Positions 24,871 through 33,863 of a stretch of DNA of 58,000 bases are shown one piece after another. Location: positions 234,330,803 to 234,388,802 of the forward strand of contig NC_081415.1 of assembly GCF_030272615.1 (NCBI RefSeq). The letters are read 5' to 3'. The stretch is from Cryptomeria japonica. Lineage: Eukaryota > Streptophyta > Pinopsida > Cupressales > Cupressaceae. The number at the start of each line of letters is the position of its first letter. Position 1 is the first letter of the stretch. The notes under the pieces are model-generated. The model worked only from the letters and a program-made list of their open reading frames with translations. It did no database searches and was not told where the DNA came from. Both the position numbers and the translations under genes were made by a program.

Positions 24871-25596
24871 TTACATTAGCATAGCAGATTCTCTCCTCCT
24901 CTCTTGTGTTACTTCTTCTATATGTTATTCTCATTCTTCTATTTGTTGTCCTTAGTGTTGTCTACTTGAGGACGATGCAAAGCATTGAGGTCTCTCGATC
25001 TCTCTCATGTTGACTCAAAAGACACATGTGTTCCCTTCTTCTAGGTGACCTTCCTTGATTGGGGAATGAAGAACAATTATGCATACATATATATGATATA
25101 TACATGACTTATCATACAGCATACTGACCCCAAGGAAAGCGAAGTCACCTTGTGCTTTGTGTTTTGTGTCTATTATCCTTGGGCTTATCTCACATTTGGG
25201 GGCTAAATCCTTGCGATAACGTGCTCCTTTCCTTTCTCATTCTTATGTGTATCACTATGTTAAAACAATCACCCCCGGTGAGGCGTGTGCGATCGCTTTA
25301 ACGTAGGGGGGCATACATCCCATTCACATCTTTTCAAGATACTTGAGAATTTCTTGGCAAATTTAGCTTTGCCTTGAAAATTCTTGATATCTTTCTTGCA
25401 TGACTCATAGTGAGGGAACCTTACTACTGACAGTCATGGTTCTCCTTCGTGATCTTCCCTTTTACTTTATCAATCAAAGTCGTAAGATCCTTAGTCCACT
25501 AGGGGCTTGGTGTGTCTTGCCTCCTTGACGTGATGAAAGTCTTTCAATGTTGTTTCCTTGTACTTTACCGGAAGTATGAGCATACATACTCCCGCT
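24871..25596 (+). other. gypsy-2 3' non-coding region
   Basis: No coding sequence. It contains ACTTGAGGACGATGCAAAGC near 24964, a phrase resembling one often seen downstream of gag or pol in Tat elements. Two extra G-rich tracts resemble polypurine tracts: TTTGGGGGCTAAAT near 25196 and TAGGGGGGCATA near 25304. There is a TA-rich patch at about 25085-25110. Confidence 0.6.
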
Positions 25597-25611
25597 AAAG
25601 TGGGGGCTAAA
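25597..25611 (+). promoter_or_regulatory. gypsy-2 polypurine tract
   Basis: AAAGTGGGGGCTAAA immediately before the 3' LTR start TGTAGCATCC. Its TGGGGGCTAAAT core is duplicated about 400 bases upstream. Confidence 0.75.
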
Positions 25612-26803
25612 TGTAGCATCCTAAAATTGTGACACTTGCAATTTCGACTGCATTTCGGTCTTCACGATGGCGACGCAACATGCAACCTGAATGGAGACCC
25701 CGAAACTTACTCACGACACCAAAAATTGCATTTTTCAAGTACCCTGGCCTGAACCTCCTTGCACCCTGCTGTCCCGGGAGGTGGGACCAGAGCGCCCTGG
25801 GTCCTATTTTGGGCCCGGTCTCCTAAGGGGTCTCGGGTCTTTTTGTTTGCAATTTGGAAATTAACTTTCCTAGTCGGCCTAAGGTCGGGAAAATCAGTCT
25901 ATCAGCCCTAATTGACAAGTATATAAACTACATTTTTCTCTCTCATTTGGAGAGGAGATAAAAAAAAAGAGATGTGTACAAAGCATGGAAACTATACTCA
26001 AGCATTCAAGCATTCAAGCATTCAAGCATTCCTTCTAAGTCTCCATTCAAGGCTAAGTGTTGCATTCAAGACAAGGATTCAACCATTGAAGAGGAGATCA
26101 CTTACTACATACTATTACAACATACAACATACAACATCTAAACCTTCGCACATAAGGATACAAACATCCTTAGAACAAGGTATTAGTACTTGTTTTACAG
26201 TCATTTACATTTACAGCTCTTGCTCATTTCTTGGTTAATTCCAAAACCGGGGTTTGACCTAAAGGCAAACCCCTAATCCCTAACCCCCCAATCGTCCTCG
26301 CTTTTCTGTGTGTAGGTTGCAGGTACGCGGCTGAAATTGAAGATCTGGAATCCTTGTGCAGAGACGAACAGATCCCCCTTCGTTTCGCGGATTTTTCGGA
26401 GGACCGTGGTGCCGGGCGCCATCGTCCCGACAACTTTTGCTCAAATTTGCAGGACAGCGCTGTATCGACATTTTACTGCTAATTCCAGGTCCGCAGCTTC
26501 ATACTGTATTCCTATCTCAGTTTATAAGCGAATCTTTGTCATTTTCTATGCATTCCTAGCTTAATTCTCCTATGCACATTCTTTACAAAAGAGGGTAGCC
26601 TTGTTGTCTTGACCCTTGAAACTCATTTAGCATCCAATCTTGCATTGCGTGGGATTGGATCTTGTGGGTTTCAACCCCTCTTTTGAATGTAAAGTCTCCC
26701 CCCTAAGTGAAAACCATCGAATCCTAGTGAACCTCCCTTCTCTCTCCTTGGAGTTGGAAGAGGGGAGAGCAACTAGGGTTCGATCGCGATTTTCCGCTTT
26801 ACA
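25612..26803 (+). repeat. gypsy-2 3' LTR
   Basis: Pairs with 19024-20252. Relative to the 5' LTR it lacks 45 bases of the GC-rich duplicated block and has one more ATTCAAGC unit (four rather than three), which explains the 37-base length difference. The remaining differences are about 17 transitions, many at CG sites. Confidence 0.95.
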
Positions 26804-26808
26804 GCTTC
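26804..26808 (+). repeat. gypsy-2 target-site duplication, right copy
   Basis: GCTTC, identical to 19019-19023. Confidence 0.9.
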
Positions 26809-28549
26809 ATGTGGCTCCTAAGTGGTTCTTGAAGGGTCTGGATTCTCTGGCTAGGCAATTCTTATGGGCAGGCAATCTTTCCTCTTCAAACCAGAGTCTT
26901 GTCAATTGGAACTTGGTGTGTAGCCCAAAGCAGTTGGGGGGGGGGGGGCTTGGGTTAAGGCAGTCTATTCTTTTTGGGGAAGCTCTGGTAGCTAAATTGT
27001 ACTTAAGGTGGTGTGTTGAGCAGGATCGAGGCTGGGCCAGGATTTTGGCCAACAAATATATGCAGAGGATCCCGATGGAGGAAATCCCTAGATATCTTCT
27101 TGAGGGAAAGGGCTCTTTGATTTGGTATACTCTCAAGAGTGGGGCTTCTCTCATTAAGGCAGGACTCTTTTGGATTTCCAGGAGGGCAAAAGAGGTCCTT
27201 TTCTGGAACAACTCTTGGGATGGATATCCTCCCATTATTGATCAGTTCCCTAACCTTGGGAATCTGTGCCAGGTGTGGACGACTAGATTTGGAGAGGTGG
27301 AAGACTCCTAATGAGTGGCCGGTTGCTAGGATGGAGGAAGAGTGTGCTAAGTTGCAGGGCATTTTGGCGAGAAGACACTATAGCTCCCTCAAGGGTAGGG
27401 ATGGGCTTGCTTGGTCTCCAAATCCTAAGGGCATGTTTACGATGGCTAGTGGATACCAGGAATTGTTGAACCAAAGACTTGAGGGAAAAGAGGTGATTTG
27501 GTGGAAACAGGTGTGGAATAATGTGTCTTGGGCAAAGTGTAACTACTTTTCTTGGACTTTGGCTTTGAATAGATGCCTAACTTGGGACAATATCTGCAAG
27601 TGGGAAATTTTGGGGCCCTCTATCTATGTTTTGTGGGGTAATGGGAAGGAAGATTCCTCACACCTATTCTTCAGATCCCCTTTCTCTATGCTTATTTGGC
27701 ATTATTGGTGGGGGGTGTGGAAGCATCCTTGTATCCACACGGATTCTCTCATGGAGTTTTGGAGTAGTTTGGGTAGACCTCCTATCCTGTCCTCCTTCCT
27801 ATAGACTATCTGTTATATTGGGACCATCTTCATTCTATGGCAGATCTAGCTCGAGAGGAACAAGAGGATCTTTCGTGAGGTCAGATTGTTTGTTTAGCAA
27901 GATTGGAATAGGATCATTGCAATGATCCGGGAGACAGTGGAAGTGAAATTTGAGGTGAATTTTCCTTTGGGTAGAGATGAGGCAAATATTGTGAGTAGGC
28001 TTGGTCTGCAGGAGTTGTCTCCAGCCTCAGCTTGTGTCAGGAGAGGTAGACGGGCTATGAAGAAGGTGCAAAGGGTGGGAAGGTGGATACCTCCTTAGGA
28101 TGAGTTTATCAAGATTAACATTGATGGCTCATCTAGGGGTAACCCAGGCCCTACTGGAGTTAGTGGTGTTGGCAGGAATAGCATGGGGGAGGTAGTTTTC
28201 CTCTTTTCCATGCATAAAGGTTGGCAGTCTAATAATTTTATGGAGGGATTTGCGACTCTATGCCCTAGAGTGTGCTTGGGAACTAGGATGAAGGAAGGTG
28301 ATTTGTGAATCGGACTCACAAGTTGTTGTTAACTTGTTGACTGAGCAGAAGGTGAGTGGGATTTAGTGGCAGTTGGCAGGGATTATACAACAGATTCTCC
28401 AAATTAGTTCTTTAATGGAGTAGGTGTCTTTCATCCAAATCCCTCGTGAATGGAATAGAGCAGCTGACTGTTTGGCCAAGTGGACCTCGGAACATGGTAG
28501 TGATTGGAAAGTTGAAGGTTGGGAGCATCTCTCCGGGGATTACTGTTAG
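26809..28549 (+). pseudogene. LINE-1 ORF2, C-terminal part: zf-RVT and RNase H, broken
   Basis: This continues ORF2 after gypsy-2. A post-RT segment with FLWAG and a glycine-rich LGGGGLGLR stretch, at a run of ten G's near 26938, leads to a zf-RVT-like region (about 27490-27690). There CNYFSWTLALNRCLTW is recognisable but some of the later cysteines are lost. An RNase H follows, with INIDGSSRGNPGP (about 28118), a downstream ESDSQ segment (about 28310) and a terminal NRAADCLAKW (about 28456). At least two frameshifts and several stops occur. The last in-frame stop is TAG 28547-28549. C-terminal RNase H domains are common in plant L1-type LINEs. Confidence 0.8.
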
Positions 28550-28676
28550 GACTTGCAGAAGATTGTTACTGAGGACAGGGATGGTTATGAAGCAGGATGA
28601 TCTGGGTCTGGTTTGGTGGTTCTTTCCTGGGGCCTCGGGCCTCTAGGTCTCTTTGTAATTCTTGTTTCTAATTTTC

Positions 28677-28682
28677 AATAAA
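28677..28682 (+). terminator. LINE-1 polyadenylation signal
   Basis: AATAAA lies 18 bases before the A-rich tail and 30 bases before the right target duplication, which fits the 3' end of a LINE transcript. Confidence 0.7.
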
Positions 28683-28711
28683 GTTTTTACACCTTTATTC
28701 AAAAAAATTTT

Positions 28712-28722
28712 TTTGTTAAAAT
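28712..28722 (+). repeat. LINE-1 target-site duplication, right copy
   Basis: TTTGTTAAAAT, identical to 14708-14718. A T run just before it makes the exact left edge ambiguous by a few bases. Confidence 0.75.
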
Positions 28723-31700
28723 TCCAAATAAATGCTTTCAAATTCAGGCTTTAATCAGAGAAATTTGTTTGTGTTTGGATAAATGGATGTTAATCAATCT
28801 TATTTTGCCAATATGGTGTTTGATTGGAAGAAATTTTCCCTTTCCTAGATCTAGATATTCTGAAATTGCAAATATTAGAAATCCCATGTTTGTTGGAAAA
28901 AAAAAAATTAAGTCTCTGTGAGACTATGTTTTTTTGCTGTGTATGCATCTTTTTAACAGTATATTTTAAATATATATATATATATATAAAACCCACGTGG
29001 CGGGGAAAAACCCCCACCACGCAGGAGGTAGCATGCTACCAAAGGTAGAGGTTGCTACCAATTGGTAGCAGCGCTACCAATGGTAGTGGATTGCTACCAA
29101 GGGGGCCCATGTGGGTACCTCCCCCCCCCCCCTTTTCACATTTTGTAATTGTAATTTTTTTTTATTGCCAAAAAAATAATAATAATTTAATATTATTATA
29201 AATGTTAATTTTAATAGTTTTTAATGAAGATTAAATATGGTCATTAATTAATAATTTATGATTAATTTGTTATTAATTAATTGTATAAATGGTAAATATA
29301 CATTAATTAATTTTCAAATTCTATTTTATTATTAATGCATATTTTTCTAATTAAATACTTGATCTGTTAATTTCGTTATTAATTATTAATTTGTTATATT
29401 TTATTAATCACGGATTAATAAATATATATTAATTAATAGTTAATTTTGGTATTTTTCTATATGTGCATCAGGAAGTAATTTGTGGATTTGAGAAATGTTT
29501 GCCTATTTTTGGTTCTTTTAAATGTATATTTCTTTAATCGGAAAAGTGTAACTTGGTTCTGGAAAGATGAACTTGGAGAAATTATTTTCGAACCAATATG
29601 GCAATGATGTTTTATTTGAAGATTAAATATCATATTTAGTCGGTTAATGTTTATTTAATTATATTCATGTGAACTTGGTTTAAAGACTCCTAATGATGTA
29701 TTTATGATATGTTTTGATGCAAACAAAGTTAGTGAGTTAGAAAACCAAGAATGACCTGTACCTAGATGAGGTAGATAACTGCAATCAACTTAGATCATTT
29801 AGAAACTTGACCAACTTTTAATGTTTAAATCAATATGGACAAAGATTGTCTCTCTCGGTTATTGCCTATGCAAGTTTAATTTTCTGTATTCGCTTTTGCT
29901 TAAGTAATGGGAAGACTTGATTTGTTTGATTGGACCTTATCGTATGGTTGATTTGGGATACCTGATTCTATCCTCGATCTCGAGTTTGACTGTTGTCTTG
30001 TGATGGAGTTATATCTGCTCATGTTCAGTATGTGGGTGTTGAACAATGATTTGTGGTTGACCATAGTTGGTCAGGTCTCTAGATAGAGTATTGTCAGTTA
30101 GTGCACCTCATATGAAGTCGTGTTTGACCAAATGGTTGTTTCCTCCATTTCAAACTCCGGTTGCTTGACCTTGTGTATGTCTGGGTTTAGGAGTTCGTTG
30201 AGTATGGTCTAGTGTCGTATGGGAAAGTGGCTTTCGATTGGGGGTCGCGCCCAAAGTGGCTACTGGGTAACCCATCGGAAGTGTGTCTAATAAGTGATAA
30301 CCTAATTTCATATTAGAGAGTTAGTTAATAAATCACTAAGTAAGATAATCGTGCCTCACACATGGGACGAGTGCTAACAAAGACTCAACATGCTGTGAGA
30401 AGGCCTGAAATGGCAAACCATCATCCTTGTCTTCACGAAAGGATGTGTGGGTCCACATGAGGTTTGGATGGGCCGGAGGTTCAGAATAGGTTGCTAGGGT
30501 AACCAAGTGGATGGGGTCGGAACCTATGAAGACCTACCATGGTAACCATACCAAGTTGTGTGATGACACTTGTCCCCTATGTTCGCTAGTGTGTGGTTGT
30601 GTTGTCTTGATAGGAGCACTTTTGTGGAGTCATCCTGTTGCTTATGCCCTTGTGAAAACCTGATGTCATGCTAGACCTTGGGTTGCGATGACTTAGTTTT
30701 GCGGATGCTCCAGTGGACCTTTGTATTTGCTTCTATTATGTTCAGTTGGATCCTTTCCTATTCAGGGATCATTTATGTATTTATTTGACCGATGTGGTCA
30801 TGTGTATATTGGTTATGTTCGCCTTGATGGTAGGATTGTAAATGATGTGAACCTTATGTATTCTTAACTTATTTAATGATCAGAGAGGGGTCTTGCAGTT
30901 GAGCAGACCAGAGATGTAGCCCTCTAGGGGTGAACTCCGATATCAATTTTGTGTTATGTGGTGCTTATGTTCTTATGTTCATTTTTAGTTTTTAACATGT
31001 ATGGATGGCATTATGTTAGAATGTATCAAGTGGATTTGATGAAATTAATTTTAAATGCATGTGTCTAGTAATCATATTAAATGCAGAAATTGGATCATGA
31101 AAGAATATAGATTAGAATAATGAAATATATTCAGTTATTGATAATGAAATTAAGTATGCATGGAAATAACTCATCAGTTTATAATGAAATTAAAGTGTGT
31201 TATAAAATTAGATGCATGACATATGTTTAATGTAAGATTGAACATAATGAATGGTTAAAATTTATTGGATGAACTTAATCATGATAACCATAGCTTTAAC
31301 TCTAATGGATGAACTTCGTTAAGTTTTCTATATTTTAACTCTAATGAATGAACGCCCACATGTTATCTATGTTTTAACTTTAATGGGTAAATTTCTTCAT
31401 GTTAGCCTCATCTTCAACCATAATGGATGAATGCGTCCTATTATCTATAATTCTAATTTACTGAACAAATTATATCCATGTTTTAAGTAATAACATGTAG
31501 TTAAGTTAACCTGCTTATTTGGATCAAATGTCGTGAGTTGGGTTAGATGTTAAATTAAGTAATCATGTTGGGAAACTCCTTGGGTATTTTTTAGTCTTCC
31601 GCTGTGTTATCTGAGCTTTTGATAACTCATTGTATCATTATGTCATGTTTTATTTTTTTATTTAAAAAAAAAAAAAAATTATTTGCACTCCATTCGTGTG

Positions 31701-31742
31701 TTTTAGCTGTATCCCTTCAGGGTTTCCTAGCGGGGCATTACA
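28723..31742 (+). repeat. Large gypsy-type LTR, right part
   Basis: Continues the LTR begun at 13232. It holds a TA-rich TATA-like stretch (28972-28990), a palindromic GGTAGC cluster (29027-29100), a C run near 29119, AT-rich DNA to about 29660, and a more complex stretch at 30100-30950 with no protein similarity. It ends CGGGGCATTACA. No coding sequence is evident. Confidence 0.55.
29027..29100. repeat. Cluster of GCTACC/GGTAGC inverted repeats
   Basis: GCTACC and its complement GGTAG(C) alternate about nine times in 74 bases. GCTACCAATTGGTAGC (about 29053-29069) is a perfect 16-base palindrome, and GGTAGCATGCTACC is another. The stretch could fold as several alternative hairpins. Confidence 0.85.
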
Positions 31743-33057
31743 CTCCCTATCTCTATCTATGTCTCCCTATCCTATCTTTATTTCTCACTCATCCCTCATT
31801 TATCTATTTTTTCAAATCTCCCCTTTCCCTCTCAATCTATATCTCATTATCTACATATATCTCTTATTCACTCCGCTGCCTTGTCTATCTTTCTCTCCCC
31901 CTCTCTCTATTTATATATCTACCTCTTTTTATTTATCTCTATATATTACTGCTTATATCTTTACCTTTCCAGCTATTTGTGTCCCCCTCTCTCTTTATCT
32001 CCCTCTTTCTATCTTTATTTCTCCATATCCCTCTTATTCTAGCTTTTCGGACATCTTTTGCCTCTTCTACCTACACTATTGACAAGAACTTGATGCATTA
32101 CATCTCTTGTTTACATGTTGAATTTTATCCCTTAAACTATTTATTTTAATGAATTATATCTATTTGAAAAATCATGACTATCATATTCTTACACTATATT
32201 ATACATGTTATTTTAAAGCTACCTAATGACACGTGTGAACATTAGAATTAAGTTTTTTCTCTTAGCAATTTAAACGAATGACAACTAAGTTCATTAGTGA
32301 TAACAATGGAGTATATTTTTGTTTTGAGATTAGCAAACCTTCCAATAATTATTTTAAAATATAAATAAATAATGTCACGATGAATAAATCAAGACAACAA
32401 TATAAATAATTATTTTAAAACAGCAGAATACCTTTTTCTCTTACGTTGTTTGAATATGTCTACAACAATACAATGTTTTTTCTTAAATAAATACAGACTT
32501 TCTTTTAGATTAGGGGTGCTATTCTTTATATTTACACAAGATGCAATTACCATGATTTTCCCTCCCAAATCAACACCTTCTACTTAGGTGTCTCACTAAG
32601 AGAGGATTTATTAATTTAGCACTACTTCAATTTATTTTTTTGTTAATAATTTGCTTTGTTTTTAGGAGTTTAATCTATAGAATGAAATGAACATTACTTT
32701 TAGATTGTGTAGTTTATTTAGACATCAAAATGCATATTTGATATATTTATGAGTTAATTGAAAATATAGACATTTTATATATTGATTTTAAATTAATGTT
32801 GATTAAAATATAAATAGCATTGTTGTAAGGGCACTCTCTCATTCATTTAGTAGTACGATCATAATGAAAATTCATATAAATTGTCGGAAATAAATATATA
32901 TAGAAGCATCTCTTATTTTGTTTGTAGTTTCTAGATTTGATTGTGTGAGGATTCTTTTTACCATCAATGTTTTGAATCACACTCTATGATCCATCATTAG
33001 GATGCAAGAGAGTTCAAAGAGATGTAAACAATATTCGAATGGATTATGAAAATCTAT
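31743..33057. other. Pyrimidine-rich tract then AT-rich non-coding DNA
   Basis: 31743-32060 is almost entirely C and T with interspersed A (CTATCTCTAT-like words). The open frames over it are compositional. From 32060 to 33057 the DNA is AT-rich, and I see no gene in it. Confidence 0.7.
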
Positions 33058-33086
33058 TAAGGGAGGGGCACTAGTTACCGCCCATG
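33058..33086 (+). repeat. Terminal-motif copy of a putative DNA-transposon family
   Basis: TAAGGGAGGGGCACTAGTTA and the bases after it resemble the left end at 54482 (TAGGGGATGAGCACCAGTTG...). It is a degenerate, isolated end; no partner was identified. Confidence 0.4.
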
Positions 33087-33228
33087 TTCCATCAACTATT
33101 CACTCCTTGCACATCTAACGTCACAATTACCAACTTTAAAGAAACCAAATAATAAAATCTAACAAATTAATTAATAAATTTCACATGTACCAATAGCCAT
33201 CTATTTTTAAGCATTTTTAGACCATAAT

Positions 33229-33256
33229 TAGGGGAGAGGGACTAGTAGTTGAATGG
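33229..33256 (+). repeat. Terminal-motif copy, possible left end of the region that hosts LINE-2
   Basis: TAGGGGAGAGGGACTAGTAG is similar to the complement of 55397-55421 (TAGGGGAGGGATCAGTAGTC). If they are a pair, LINE-2 inserted into an element of about 1.4 kb bounded by these ends. Confidence 0.4.
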
Positions 33257-33551
33257 GGTCCAATAGTCGTTATAGCAATCATGCTCATTATATCCAATCT
33301 TACCACAAATTTATATTATATATTATAAGTAAATAGTCCACATGCAAATAAATAAATAACCAAATGTTGGTCAAAGTAGACCTATACTAGAACACATAAG
33401 AACTTGTAAATGTTATATTGAAAGTACAAATATGCATTCATTAACAAGAAATAAATAGTTTTTTGTTTGAAATAAAATATCATAACTATCCACTATAAGT
33501 GTGTCATTTAAAAAATAAGATGCTTATTTAATAAAATAAGATACTTGCTTA

Positions 33552-33564
33552 AGCAAGTATTGTT
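33552..33564 (+). repeat. LINE-2 target-site duplication, left copy
   Basis: AGCAAGTATTGTT, matched exactly at 54304-54316, more than 20 kb away. Adjacent T's on the right correspond to a short poly(A) tail on the minus strand. Confidence 0.8.
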
Positions 33565-33863
33565 TTTGATATTAAAAGTAGCCAAAACAAGGGGGCTAAC
33601 CCAGGAATAGAACAAAGAAATAATGGCAAGTCAACTGTCAGCAGATCATCAACAAAATTATAGCCCTCTCACTTTCCTTTATAAAAAACCATTATCATTC
33701 TACGTAAGTTCAGCAGATATATAAAAGTCTTAATAAATATTTTAAACATTTGCCACGCAAGGCAACAAGTAGATAAGTTCAAATATAAACAGAAATTAAA
33801 ACTATTAGCTCGGAGGCTACTAGGACCGAACAAAAAATCGGAGGTCCGAGACATAGAAACAAA

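Larger units (their letters stand above)
19024..26803 (+). mobile_element. gypsy-2: young non-autonomous gag-protease LTR retrotransposon
   Basis: A complete 7.8-kb element: LTR (1229 bp), primer-binding site, long leader, a single gag-protease ORF, 3' non-coding region, polypurine tract, LTR (1192 bp), and a perfect 5-bp target duplication. No RT, RNase H or integrase is present between the LTRs, so mobility would need enzymes from another element, probably an autonomous Tat-type relative: the gag and protease motifs and the 3' region resemble that lineage. I count about 17 substitutions between the LTRs, all transitions, so the insertion is fairly recent. Confidence 0.9.
14719..28711 (+). 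mobile_element. LINE-1: L1-type non-LTR retrotransposon, split by gypsy-2
   Basis: With the nested gypsy-2 element removed, this is about 6.2 kb. It contains a 5' UTR (14719-15195), ORF1 with a DUF4283-like region and zinc knuckle, ORF2 with endonuclease, RT, zinc-binding zf-RVT module and C-terminal RNase H, then an AATAAA signal and a short A-rich tail. The two flanks are an identical 11-base direct repeat. It sits in the large LTR, so it is younger than that LTR and older than gypsy-2. Stops and frameshifts in both ORFs make it inactive. The 5' boundary is inferred from the duplication only. Confidence 0.85.

Noticed and set aside
31604-32149. 181-codon open frame
   Set aside because: It covers the pyrimidine-rich tract; its leucine, serine, tyrosine and phenylalanine content is pure composition and the alternative frame is equally open.
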